From: Flavipsychrobacter sp.
GTDB taxonomy: Bacteria > Bacteroidota > Bacteroidia > Chitinophagales > Chitinophagaceae
Direction of reading: 5' to 3'
NCBI GenBank assembly: GCA_016786615.1
Contig: JAEUVX010000004.1
Location: 62,001 to 126,000 of the forward strand
Length of the DNA stretch: 64,000 nt
Each line of letters opens with the position of its first letter. The stretch's first letter is position 1. The position numbers and the translations under genes were made by a program. Positions 9,742 to 17,176 of the stretch are shown piece by piece. The notes beneath the pieces were generated by a model. That model saw only the letters and a list, made by a program, of their open reading frames with translations. It made no database searches and had not been told where the DNA came from.

Positions 9742-10482
9742 ATGGAACACCCGTTTATTGGAAAAATACCTTTAGTTGAGCCATCCCGTAAGCAAGCTGC
9801 CCCGCAGTCTGATGTGGCTGATATTCGCGAGATGTTTCGCGAAATCAACCATCGTTACATGGTGTATCAGCCATCAGCATATTACGCAGCGTTCAAACGC
9901 GGGCTGGATATATTGGTGTCAATGACATTCATATTATTAGTAATGTCTTGGGTATATCCGATTGTTGCATTGCTGATAAAGTTGACATCAAGAGGCCCTG
10001 TTTTCTTCATCCAGAAGCGTACAGGTTATAAAGGTGTGGAGTTTGACTGTTTCAAATTCCGTACGATGTATGTAAATGCAGATGCAGATACCAAGCAGGC
10101 AACTACAGGCGATAAACGCATTACCCCGGTAGGTAAGTTTTTGCGTAAAACACACCTGGATGAAGTACCTCAGTTCTTCAACGTATTGCTGGGCGATATG
10201 AGCATAGTAGGCCCGCGCCCGCACATGCTGTATCATACAACATATTACTCTCAGTTTATACCATACTACAACCTGCGTCACGAAGCTGTACCGGGTATGA
10301 CGGGCATGGCACAGATAAAAGGGTTTATCGGTGAAATAAATGTAGAGCGCGAATTGCGCAAGCGTGTACAATGGGATATCTACTATCTGAAAAACCGCAG
10401 CATCTGGCTCGATATCGTGATTATCTTCACAACCTTTGCACAGGTAATCGGCAAAGCAGTAGAAAAAAAGAAAAAGGCATAG
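9742..10482 (+). CDS. Initiating sugar-phosphate transferase (bacterial sugar transferase family)
   Basis: A 246-residue polyprenyl-phosphate glycosyl-1-phosphate transferase that would start the glycan by loading a hexose phosphate on undecaprenyl phosphate. Motifs in order are KRGLDILVS followed by a membrane segment at about 55 to 80, RGPVFFIQKRTGYKG, FDCFKFRTMYVNAD, the catalytic region KTHLDEVPQFFNVLLGDMS and VGPRPHM. It is the short PglC-like form with one N-terminal membrane segment, not the five-segment WbaP form. About 135 AT-rich bases before the ATG likely hold its promoter. Confidence 0.92.
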   Translation: MEHPFIGKIPLVEPSRKQAAPQSDVADIREMFREINHRYMVYQPSAYYAAFKRGLDILVSMTFILLVMSWVYPIVALLIKLTSRGPVFFIQKRTGYKGVEFDCFKFRTMYVNADADTKQATTGDKRITPVGKFLRKTHLDEVPQFFNVLLGDMSIVGPRPHMLYHTTYYSQFIPYYNLRHEAVPGMTGMAQIKGFIGEINVERELRKRVQWDIYYLKNRSIWLDIVIIFTTFAQVIGKAVEKKKKA

Positions 10483-10524
10483 CATTGTTATCTCTGCCTT
10501 AATTTATAAGATACTTAGTTTCAC

Positions 10525-10570
10525 ATCCCCGTATTTAAGCGTAACTTTATAGTAGCTCAAATACGGGGAT
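10525..10570. promoter_or_regulatory. Perfect 12-bp inverted repeat abutting the universal stress gene start
   Basis: ATCCCCGTATTT at 10525-10536 is mirrored exactly by AAATACGGGGAT at 10559-10570, and the ATG follows at 10571 with no gap. The 22-base spacer contains TAACTTTA at 10542-10549, one base off the Bacteroidota -7 box. It could be a repressor operator around the promoter or an RNA hairpin hiding the start region. Confidence 0.65.
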
Positions 10571-11386
10571 ATGTCTTTAATAATAGCAGCTACAGACTTC
10601 ACGGAAACATCCAACCATGCACTGCAGTACGCGGGCTTTTTAGCAACGGAATACAAAATGCCCCTGACCGTATTGCACAGCTACACAATACCTGTAGCCA
10701 TTGGAGAAGCACCGATGCCGGTATTGTCTGTAGAAGAATGCAGGCAGGTTGCAGAAAAAAGCATGGCCGAGCTGATGGATACCCTGACGGTTACCTTCCC
10801 CGATATAGCTGTAAACAGTGTGGTACTCTTTGGTAATATTACCGATACACTGGCAGAGTATGCCAAAGATAAATCGCCGTGGATGCTGGTAGTGGGTAAC
10901 AGTCTGAATGATGAAGACAGTATATGGTTTGCAGGCAACCTGCTGAATATGATGCGCGAATTACCATTCCCTGTATTGGCAGTACCCAATGGTGGCACTT
11001 ATAAGCCGGTAAAGAAAATATGCTTTGCATGCGACTACAAAAAAGATACGGAGCAATTGCCACTGGCATCAATAGTTGCTATTGCCGGTGCAACAGGAGC
11101 ACAACTGCATGTGCTGAATGTTGACCATGATAATGAGCATTTTAATACAGATACACCGGAAGTGAATGAAATACTTCATAACAAACTATCGGCTGCGAAG
11201 CCTGAATACCATTATGCCGAGGGTGTGAATACAGATGAAACCATACAGGCATTTGTAAACAGCAATCATATAGACTGGCTGATAGTGGCACCGCATAAAC
11301 ATTCGTTTTTCGCGGGGCTGTTTCACAAAAGCCATACCAAAGCATTGGCACGCACCATCAATGTGCCGTTATTATCATTGCACTAA
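10571..11386 (+). CDS. Universal stress protein, two UspA domains
   Basis: A 271-residue cytoplasmic protein with two tandem Usp folds, the first starting MSLIIAATDFTETSNHALQYA and the second VKKICFACDYKKDTEQLPLA at about residue 145. The classical ATP-binding loop G-x2-G-x9-G is not clear in either half (VVGNSLNDEDSIWFAGN; VAPHKHSFFAGLFHKS), so it may be a non-ATP-binding type. It stands alone, and its start codon directly follows a perfect inverted repeat. The physiological trigger is unknown. Confidence 0.88.
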   Translation: MSLIIAATDFTETSNHALQYAGFLATEYKMPLTVLHSYTIPVAIGEAPMPVLSVEECRQVAEKSMAELMDTLTVTFPDIAVNSVVLFGNITDTLAEYAKDKSPWMLVVGNSLNDEDSIWFAGNLLNMMRELPFPVLAVPNGGTYKPVKKICFACDYKKDTEQLPLASIVAIAGATGAQLHVLNVDHDNEHFNTDTPEVNEILHNKLSAAKPEYHYAEGVNTDETIQAFVNSNHIDWLIVAPHKHSFFAGLFHKSHTKALARTINVPLLSLH

Positions 11387-11479
11387 AATATTGGTTTGCT
11401 GAAGTTGTATTGTTACAGATAGCTTAGGTTTTTCAATCTATGCCGCAGACATCTTATATTCGCTGCATATTGCAATAGT

Positions 11480-12331
11480 ATGAACAGGACAAGCCTATAT
11501 ATAACATTCGTGGCAGTGAGCATAATGAGCCTTGGAGCATGTAAGGATAATGATACCGCAACAACAGATAAAACAACTGAAGCCGCAACCCCGGAAAACG
11601 CTGTCAACGCACCTGCACAAATACCATATACCGTAATAGCCGAATATCCGCATGATAATACAGCCTTTACCGAAGGGTTGCAATATGCAGATGGTGTAAT
11701 GTATGAAGGTACAGGACAGTACGGCTCGTCTGAAGTAAGGAAGTCTGACCTGAAAACAGGGAAAGTATTACAATTGCAAAAATTGGATGCCAAATATTTT
11801 GGCGAAGGCATAACAGTACTGAATGGCAAACTTTACCAGCTTACCTACAAAGAGAACACAGGCATTGTATATGATGCCAAAACACTGAAACAACTGCAAA
11901 CATTTACCTTTCCCAATGCGGAAGGCTGGGGCATGACCAACGACGGTACTAACCTGATATACAGTGATGGTACGGATGTGCTTTATTACATAGACCCTGT
12001 AAGCTTTAAAGAAGTGAAGCAAGTGCATGTGAAAGACCAGTATGGCCCGGTACTGAGTATCAACGAACTGGAATATATAAAAGGCTTTATCTACGCCAAC
12101 CAGTGGCAGGCCGACCTGATATATAAAATAGACCCTGCAACAGGTAATGTAGTAGCTATAGCAGACCTGCGCAACCTGCGCCGACAGACCGGCATATTAC
12201 CACTTGGCCAGGCAACAGACGAAACACAGCCCGAAGCCATGAACGGTATTGCCTATGACGCTGCGGAGAACCGTATCTTTATAACCGGTAAAAACTGGCC
12301 GAAGCTGTTTGAAGTGAAACTGGATAACTAA
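11480..12331 (+). CDS. Glutaminyl-peptide cyclotransferase (PF05096 family), lipoprotein
   Basis: A 283-residue protein with a signal sequence ending in the lipobox LGAC at about residues 16 to 19, so it should be a periplasm-facing lipoprotein. The five-bladed propeller family markers are clear: NTAFTEGLQYADGVMYEGTG, AEGWGMTNDGTNLIYSDGT, NELEYIKGFIYANQW and LNGIAYDAAENR-type sequence near the C-terminus. Members cyclise N-terminal glutamine to pyroglutamate, which may protect exported proteins whose mature N-terminus is Gln. It ends 49 bases before the barrel gene. Confidence 0.9.
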   Translation: MNRTSLYITFVAVSIMSLGACKDNDTATTDKTTEAATPENAVNAPAQIPYTVIAEYPHDNTAFTEGLQYADGVMYEGTGQYGSSEVRKSDLKTGKVLQLQKLDAKYFGEGITVLNGKLYQLTYKENTGIVYDAKTLKQLQTFTFPNAEGWGMTNDGTNLIYSDGTDVLYYIDPVSFKEVKQVHVKDQYGPVLSINELEYIKGFIYANQWQADLIYKIDPATGNVVAIADLRNLRRQTGILPLGQATDETQPEAMNGIAYDAAENRIFITGKNWPKLFEVKLDN

Positions 12332-12380
12332 GCTGCATAATAAATACTTGTGGCTTGCGTTTACTCATAAACATGCAAAT

Positions 12381-13148
12381 ATGAGAGTAACGGCATTGAT
12401 ATTAACTTGTGGTTTAAGTTTTGCATCCGCTGCACAGGAGATGAATTTCGGTGTGCATGTGAATCCCGTAATTACGGCACCGTTCCTGGATGGCGCATCT
12501 CAGTACGATAATCGTATCAATGTATCGAAACTGCGTGTGGGTGCTAATATAGGTGTTGATGCCAACCTTGTTTTTCGGAAATGGCGTTTGCAGACAGGGG
12601 CGAATATTATGCACAAGTCCGTGTCGTTTTACCAGCGTACACACAACATCAGCTCAGAGGCATATACAAAAGATATTGTAGAAAGCATATCGGTGGAAGT
12701 GCCGCTGCTGTTTGCATACAAACTTGCTACCCGAAACAAGAAAACCTATTACCATGTATATGGCGTAGGCGGTGCAGCATACGAATGGAATACTATCAAT
12801 GGTATATCGTCTAAAACAGGTGCTTCGGGTTATAATAATGCAAGTGTAGAGCTTGTCAATCATAACATAATACCCGTGGGACAGCAAAGCAGTTGGGTAA
12901 ACCTCGTAGCAGGGTTCAATATCAATGCGATAATAGAAGGTGTAGGCCTGGTGGATTACGGTATAACATATCACTTGCCACTATCCAATGCAGCAGGCTA
13001 CAGTGTGGCAACAGACGTTAATGCAGGTATTAATACCATTAATTACAGGGGAACTTTCTACCCCCGTATGTCGCATATCAACTTCAAGTTGTGCTATTAC
13101 TTCCTGAGCCTGAGGGATGGTGGTGTGAAGAAATACAGCAAAGTATAA
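12381..13148 (+). CDS. Outer-membrane beta-barrel protein, unknown function
   Basis: A 255-residue protein starting at the ATG at 12381, which gives a clean signal peptide (MRVTALILTCGLSFASAAQ). The rest alternates polar and hydrophobic residues with many aromatic-ended strands and finishes with HINFKLCYYFLSL, the look of a small PorT-like outer-membrane barrel. An upstream in-frame codon at 12348 would bury the signal peptide and is rejected. No specific family recognised. Confidence 0.7.
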   Translation: MRVTALILTCGLSFASAAQEMNFGVHVNPVITAPFLDGASQYDNRINVSKLRVGANIGVDANLVFRKWRLQTGANIMHKSVSFYQRTHNISSEAYTKDIVESISVEVPLLFAYKLATRNKKTYYHVYGVGGAAYEWNTINGISSKTGASGYNNASVELVNHNIIPVGQQSSWVNLVAGFNINAIIEGVGLVDYGITYHLPLSNAAGYSVATDVNAGINTINYRGTFYPRMSHINFKLCYYFLSLRDGGVKKYSKV

Positions 13149-13229
13149 GTACCGCAATACCGAAGCGTAAAATACCCAATTCACGGTATATGAAACGGCT
13201 TTCTACCGTTGCATTTTTGTACCCTACCT

Positions 13230-13469
13230 ATGGATAAGAACCTTACAGTATATCCCATATCTACCGGCGACCAACTGAATGTGTTTGCCGCTGACGATAT
13301 ATCCCGCATTTGTGTGATGGATATGGCGGGTAATGTATTGGCAAATGCCGATGGTGTAAGCGGCAAGCAGAATATTCTTGACATCAGGCACCTGCCCGGT
13401 GCTACCTATATTGTAGAAGTTACTTTTCAGAACCATAAAACAGGGCGTTCCGTATTTGTAAAAATGTGA
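13230..13469 (+). CDS. Free-standing T9SS-sorting-domain-like protein without signal peptide
   Basis: The 79-residue product resembles an isolated C-terminal sorting domain: LTVYPISTGDQLNVFA matches the start (normally YPNP), ICVMDMAGNVLANAD the middle strand, LDIRHLPGATYIVEV the LPAGxYxV strand and GRSVFVKM the end. There is no signal peptide and no cargo domain, so it cannot use the Sec-T9SS route alone. CATTTTTG at 13212-13219 is close to the -7 box and sits 10 bases before the ATG at 13230. It may be a relic or a soluble domain used in the cytoplasm; function unknown. Confidence 0.65.
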   Translation: MDKNLTVYPISTGDQLNVFAADDISRICVMDMAGNVLANADGVSGKQNILDIRHLPGATYIVEVTFQNHKTGRSVFVKM

Positions 13470-13495
13470 GTATCAGAAAAATTTATTGCATGGAT

Positions 13496-13531
13496 TTGTT
13501 TGTTTAAAAACATTAATCGTAATATTGCAAT
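13496..13531 (+). promoter_or_regulatory. arsR promoter overlapped by ArsR operator
   Basis: TTG at 13496-13498, a 21-base spacer and TAATATTG at 13520-13527 form a near-consensus promoter. The operator-like AATCGTAATATTGCAAT at 13515-13531 covers the -7 box, 14 bases before the arsR ATG, and almost the same sequence recurs at 13894. This fits autorepression. Confidence 0.7.
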
Positions 13532-13545
13532 GAATAGATAAAGAG

Positions 13546-13875
13546 ATGGGCGCAACAAAAACAGGGTTATTTTCCAAAAAGCAGAATGAGCTGGCTGCAA
13601 TGGCCAAAGCACTGGCACATCCTGCGCGTATTGCCATATTGCAGGTGCTGGTAAAAACCAACGCTTGTGTATGTGGCAGCCTGGTTGACGAACTGGGGCT
13701 GGCGCAAGCCACTATATCGCAACACCTGAAAGAACTGAAGCAAGTAGGACTGATACAAGGCACCATAGAAGGTACCAGTGTGTGCTATTGCATCAACCCT
13801 AAAGCGTGGCTGCAGTACAAAGAATTTTTTGCCATGTTCTTTAAGGAATTGCCGGAGAATAAAACCTGTTGCTGA
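13546..13875 (+). CDS. arsR: ArsR/SmtB-family arsenite-responsive repressor
   Basis: A 109-residue winged-helix repressor. After ALAHPARIAIL comes ACVCGSLVDELGLAQATISQ, with the Cys41-x-Cys43 pair at the start of the recognition region typical of As(III)-sensing ArsR proteins. Further cysteines lie at 80, 82, 108 and 109, so more than one site could bind a thiophilic metalloid. It heads the arsenic operon and is flanked by two copies of one imperfect palindrome, at 13515-13531 and 13894-13910. Arsenite binding should release it from both. Confidence 0.93.
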   Translation: MGATKTGLFSKKQNELAAMAKALAHPARIAILQVLVKTNACVCGSLVDELGLAQATISQHLKELKQVGLIQGTIEGTSVCYCINPKAWLQYKEFFAMFFKELPENKTCC

Positions 13876-13893
13876 TATTTTTTTGTCTGTATC

Positions 13894-13910
13894 AATCGCA
13901 ATATTGCAAT
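13894..13910. promoter_or_regulatory. Second ArsR operator, upstream of the Cys-rich peptide and arsM
   Basis: AATCGCAATATTGCAAT differs from the site before arsR by one base and contains the perfect palindrome GCAATATTGC. It sits 19 bases before the 31-residue ORF, so the peptide, arsM, ACR3 and arsC genes can be controlled separately from arsR. Confidence 0.7.
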
Positions 13911-13929
13911 AACACAATAAATTAGCGTT

Positions 13930-14025
13930 ATGAAAAATCAAATGCAGGTAAGCAACTGCTGCGACACAACAAACGACTGCTGCGGCGGTAATACGGATTG
14001 TTGCGAAGGTATGGGTTGCTGCTAA
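13930..14025 (+). CDS. 31-residue cysteine-pair peptide in the arsenic operon
   Basis: A short ORF (ATG at 13930, TAA at 14023) encodes 31 residues with eight cysteines in four CC pairs: SNCCDTT, NDCCGG, TDCCEG and a C-terminal GCC. There is no signal peptide. It follows an ArsR operator and precedes a strong hairpin terminator. Two readings fit: a small cytoplasmic As(III)-binding peptide resembling a metallothionein, or a leader peptide whose translation controls the terminator in front of arsM. I know of no established family for it. Confidence 0.65.
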   Translation: MKNQMQVSNCCDTTNDCCGGNTDCCEGMGCC

Positions 14026-14031
14026 AAAGAC

Positions 14032-14068
14032 AGCCGGGCATCAATAGCGATGCCCGGCTATATATTTT
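14032..14068 (+). terminator. Intrinsic terminator or attenuator between the Cys-rich peptide and arsM
   Basis: An 11-bp perfect stem (AGCCGGGCATC at 14032-14042 with GATGCCCGGCT at 14049-14059), a 6-base loop and a following ATATATTTTT make a strong Rho-independent terminator. No promoter is evident between it and arsM at 14099, so downstream genes seem to depend on read-through. Confidence 0.85.
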
Positions 14069-14098
14069 TCATGAATAACAATATATAAAACGAAGTAT

Positions 14099-14938
14099 AT
14101 GCAAACAGAGCAGGAATTGAAAGAACTGGTAAAGCAGAAATACAGTGAGATAGCTTTGCAGGACAAAGAAACAAACATGAGCAGCTGCTGCGGCAGTGGC
14201 GGGTGCAGTACAGAGGTGTACAACATCATGAGCGATGACTATACAAAGATGGAAGGCTATAATGCAGATGCAGACCTGGGGCTGGGCTGCGGACTGCCAA
14301 CCGAATTTGCACAGATAAAAGAAGGCGATACGGTAATTGACTTGGGTAGCGGTGCTGGTAACGATTGCTTTATAGCACGTAAAGCAACAGGCGAAAAAGG
14401 TAAAGTAATAGGTATAGACTTTACCGAAGCTATGATTGAAAAAGCACGTGCCAATGCAGAGAAGGTAGGGTTCAATAATGTAGAATTCAGGCAGGGAGAT
14501 ATTGAGAAAATGCCGGTTACAGCAAATGTTGCAGATGTAGTAGTGAGCAATTGCGTACTGAATCTGGTGCCTAATAAAGATGGCGTATTCAAAGAAATAT
14601 TCCGTGTGCTGAAGCCCGGCGGCCACTTCAGTATATCAGACGTTGTGCTGGTGGGCAACCTGCCCGATAAGCTGCGCAATGTTGCAGAGATGTATGCAGG
14701 CTGCATCAGCGGTGCTATACAGAAAGATGAATATCTGGCATTGATACAAGCTAATGGCTTTACTAACATCACCCTGCAAAAAGAAAAAGCAATAGTAGTG
14801 CCTGATGATATACTCAACCAATACCTGAGTGCAGAAGAAATAGCAAATTTCAAAAGCAGTGGATTGGGCATATTCAGCGTCACTGTATTTGCTGCAAAGC
14901 CCGAGGCTTGCTGCACACCGGGTGGCGGATGCTGCTAA
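14099..14938 (+). CDS. arsM: Arsenite S-adenosylmethionine methyltransferase
   Basis: A 279-residue cytoplasmic enzyme that methylates As(III) using SAM. The SAM loop is VIDLGSGAGNDCF (about 80 to 91) and IGIDFTEAMI follows. The three conserved arsenite-binding cysteines appear as Cys64 (GLGCGLPTE), Cys152 (VSNCVLNL) and Cys202 (YAGCISGA). Extra cysteines lie near the N-terminus (SSCCGSGGC) and at the very end (CCTPGGGCC), a common trait of bacterial ArsM. It lies between the attenuator-like hairpin and the ACR3 gene, 31 bases ahead of the latter. Confidence 0.95.
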   Translation: MQTEQELKELVKQKYSEIALQDKETNMSSCCGSGGCSTEVYNIMSDDYTKMEGYNADADLGLGCGLPTEFAQIKEGDTVIDLGSGAGNDCFIARKATGEKGKVIGIDFTEAMIEKARANAEKVGFNNVEFRQGDIEKMPVTANVADVVVSNCVLNLVPNKDGVFKEIFRVLKPGGHFSISDVVLVGNLPDKLRNVAEMYAGCISGAIQKDEYLALIQANGFTNITLQKEKAIVVPDDILNQYLSAEEIANFKSSGLGIFSVTVFAAKPEACCTPGGGCC

Positions 14939-14969
14939 ATAAAACTAAACTGATACAAACCAACATTAT

Positions 14970-16049
14970 ATGTCTGCTAACAACTGTGCACCCGCAGTGG
15001 GAAGAAAAAAACTAGGTTTCCTTGACAGGTATCTCACGTTTTGGATATTTGCTGCAATGCTGCTTGGCGTTGCAATAGGATATTTCATCCCTTCCAGCGC
15101 CGATTTTATTAATTCATTCAGCAATGGTACTACCAATGTGCCGCTTGCAGTTGGTTTGATACTGATGATGTATCCGCCATTGGCAAAAGTGAGGTACGAG
15201 AAAATACCGCAACTGTTTAAGAATGTAAAACTGTTTTCATTGTCTATGTTTATAACATGGATAATCGGGCCGTTTATCATGTTCCTCTTAGCTATCACAT
15301 TTCTGAAAGACTATCCTGAATATATGACAGGGCTGATACTGATAGGTATTGCCCCATGTATAGCAATGGTGATAGTATGGAATGAACTGGCTGACGGCAA
15401 CAGGGAATATGTAGCAGGCCTGGTTGGTGTTAACAGCCTGATGCAGGTATTCTTCTTCAGTTTCTATGCGTATTTCTATCTCACAATAATGCCTCCATTG
15501 TTTGGCGTTAAAGGTGTTGAAATTGACATCACCATAGGGCAGATAGCAAAGACTGTCGGCATTTATCTGGGTATTCCGTTTGCTATGGGCATCATCAGCA
15601 GGTATGGGTTGATAGCTGTAAAAGGTGACGAGTGGTTTCAGACAAAATTTATACCACGTATATCCCCCATTACACTGATAGCACTGTTATTTACAATTGT
15701 TGTCATGTTCAGCCTGAAAGGTGAGATGATAGTGCAGATACCTATGGATGTGGTGCGTGTGGCAATACCATTGGTTATATTTTTCAGCATCATGTTTCTC
15801 GTTACATTCTTCGCGGCAAAGAAAGCAGGAGCGGATTATTCGCAAAATGCGGCTATAGCATTTACAGCATCGGGCAACAATTTTGAACTGGCGATAGCCG
15901 TAGCAATTGGTGTGTTTGGTATTAACTCGGGCCAGGCATTTGCAGGGGTGATAGGCCCGCTGGTAGAAGTGCCAGCACTGATAACGATGGTGAATATTGC
16001 ATACAGACTGAAAAATAAATACTATAACAAAGCAACTGCAACCAACTGA
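14970..16049 (+). CDS. arsB: ACR3-family arsenite efflux transporter
   Basis: A 359-residue inner-membrane carrier with ten predicted helices that exports arsenite using the proton gradient. The essential cysteine of ACR3 is seen at Cys130 in [20 protein letters not shown] and the conserved glutamate in [15 protein letters not shown]. This is the ACR3 type, not the ArsB antiporter of E. coli, although arsB is often used as the symbol. One base separates it from arsC. Confidence 0.95.
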   Translation: MSANNCAPAVGRKKLGFLDRYLTFWIFAAMLLGVAIGYFIPSSADFINSFSNGTTNVPLAVGLILMMYPPLAKVRYEKIPQLFKNVKLFSLSMFITWIIGPFIMFLLAITFLKDYPEYMTGLILIGIAPCIAMVIVWNELADGNREYVAGLVGVNSLMQVFFFSFYAYFYLTIMPPLFGVKGVEIDITIGQIAKTVGIYLGIPFAMGIISRYGLIAVKGDEWFQTKFIPRISPITLIALLFTIVVMFSLKGEMIVQIPMDVVRVAIPLVIFFSIMFLVTFFAAKKAGADYSQNAAIAFTASGNNFELAIAVAIGVFGINSGQAFAGVIGPLVEVPALITMVNIAYRLKNKYYNKATATN

Positions 16050-16050
16050 T

Positions 16051-16434
16051 ATGAAAAAACTACTTTTCGTTTGTATAGAAAACAGTAATCGCAGCCAGAT
16101 GGCACAGGCTTTTGCACTGATGAGCGGCAAGGCTGAAGCGTATAGTTCAGGTTCAAAACCATCGGGCATTGTAAACCCGAAAGCTATTGCTGCTATGAAA
16201 GAATTGGGTTATGATTTGACAACACATAAAAGCAAATCGCTTGACGAGGTGAAAGACTTCGCACCTTTTGATGCGGTGGTAACTATGGGTTGTGGCGATG
16301 CCTGCCCTTGGATGCCTGCAAAGCAACATATAGATTGGCAGATACCCGACCCTAGGAATATGGAGCCTGAACAGTTTAACGAAGTGCGCGACCTGATTAG
16401 GGAGAAAGTGAACGAGCTGATAGCAACGCTGTAA
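16051..16434 (+). CDS. arsC: Arsenate reductase, low-molecular-weight phosphatase type
   Basis: A 127-residue reductase of As(V) to As(III), the substrate of the ACR3 pump. The phosphatase-like loop is FVCIENSNRSQMA with the nucleophile Cys8. A second conserved pair, Cys81 and Cys85 (MGCGDACPW), would carry the disulfide cascade, and the general acid lies in IPDPRNM. This pattern indicates thioredoxin-coupled recycling. It is the last gene of the operon. Confidence 0.95.
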   Translation: MKKLLFVCIENSNRSQMAQAFALMSGKAEAYSSGSKPSGIVNPKAIAAMKELGYDLTTHKSKSLDEVKDFAPFDAVVTMGCGDACPWMPAKQHIDWQIPDPRNMEPEQFNEVRDLIREKVNELIATL

Positions 16435-16445
16435 AAAGAACAAAA

Positions 16446-16471
16446 GGCGCGCCTTATCGTAAGGCCGCGCC
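16446..16471 (-). terminator. GC-rich hairpin acting as terminator for the minus strand
   Basis: GGCGCG-CCTTA and TAAGG-C-CGCGCC form an 11-bp stem with a 3-base loop and a single bulge. On the minus strand it is followed by TTTTGTTCTTTTT, so it terminates transcripts from the small ORF at 16493-16612. On the plus strand, after arsC, no T-run follows. Confidence 0.75.
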
Positions 16472-16492
16472 ATTTGCTAAACGTATGAAACA

Positions 16493-16612
16493 CTAAATCG
16501 TAGCCGCAATCGCCATTTGTAATGAAAAAGCCTGAATGATAAAACGAGGTTTCTGGGTCTGTTTAGTAAGCTTTTCATAAAATCGTCTTTTGTTCGTTAT
16601 CTGATTCTTCAT
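16493..16612 (-). CDS. 39-residue basic small ORF with its own terminator
   Basis: ATG at 16612 to TAG at 16493 encodes a 39-residue peptide with a strongly basic N-terminal half (MKNQITNKRRFYEKLTKQTQ) and a hydrophobic end (IIQAFSLQMAIAATI). An intrinsic terminator with a T-rich tail lies 22 bases downstream, and another terminator (16684-16716) isolates it upstream, so it would be a monocistronic short transcript. No -7 box was convincing. It could be a membrane-associated peptide, a peptide precursor or a small RNA whose ORF is accidental. Unknown family. Confidence 0.5.
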   Translation of the reverse strand: MKNQITNKRRFYEKLTKQTQKPRFIIQAFSLQMAIAATI

Positions 16613-16683
16613 CGTCGCTTCTACTAATATAGACGATACAAATTCCGTACCCGTTGGAACTTAATTGTTATAATAATGTAAAA

Positions 16684-16716
16684 CAAAAATGCCCCTGATT
16701 ACAGGGGCATTTTTTA
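16684..16716. terminator. Intrinsic terminator after the minus-strand lipoprotein gene
   Basis: TGCCCCTG and CAGGGGCA form an 8-bp stem around a 4-base loop, flanked by A-runs on one side and T-runs on the other, so it can work on both strands. It lies 20 bases beyond the stop of the gene at 16736-17149. Confidence 0.85.
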
Positions 16717-16735
16717 TGACAATTCGATGATTGTT

Positions 16736-17149
16736 TTAATCGCCTTCAGTTACCGGTATTATTACTTCATAGCTTTGGTCGGCAGTAATGGTTACCGGTT
16801 TTCCAGATTCTACTTTCATTTGTATATCCGGGTCGTAGCCTACGCCGTAAATGTAATACTTACCCTTTTTCAACCCTGTGAAACTGGCCGATGGTTTGCC
16901 ATCTACTGTTACGCATTTCAATGAGTCATCATACTGACTCGGGCTGAATGTGGCAGAAGGTAAATCGTTGGTGTTGTATTTGATGTACATCGTACAATCG
17001 TTGATGTACTTGCTGTGGTGTTTGGGCACAGCTACTATTGTTGCATTGCCACCTTTGCCTGCCAGTTCTACGGGTTCTGTCCTGTCGCAGGAAGAAAAAC
17101 CTAAGGCAAGTAAAAGCGCAGCAGGTGCTATGAAATTTTTATAGTGCAT
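16736..17149 (-). CDS. AGKGGNA-type lipoprotein, unknown function
   Basis: A 137-residue lipoprotein with the lipobox GFSSC (Cys21). After VELAGKGGNATIVAVPKHHS the protein contains CTMYIKYNTNDLP, FTGLKKGKYYIYGVGYDP and a C-terminal strand pair. The same order of motifs recurs in the protein at 19898-20359, so the two are paralogs bracketing the MbnP gene set. The domain has a transthyretin-like or fibronectin-like beta pattern. It lies 27 bases downstream of the MbnP gene and may belong to its transcript. Confidence 0.8.
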   Translation of the reverse strand: MHYKNFIAPAALLLALGFSSCDRTEPVELAGKGGNATIVAVPKHHSKYINDCTMYIKYNTNDLPSATFSPSQYDDSLKCVTVDGKPSASFTGLKKGKYYIYGVGYDPDIQMKVESGKPVTITADQSYEVIIPVTEGD

Positions 17150-17176
17150 AATGATGTTTTCGGATTTTCGGTTCAG

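Noticed and set aside
11465-11478. ATATTGCAAT before the cyclotransferase gene as a third ArsR operator
   Set aside because: Only one half of the palindrome matches and the gene has no arsenic link.
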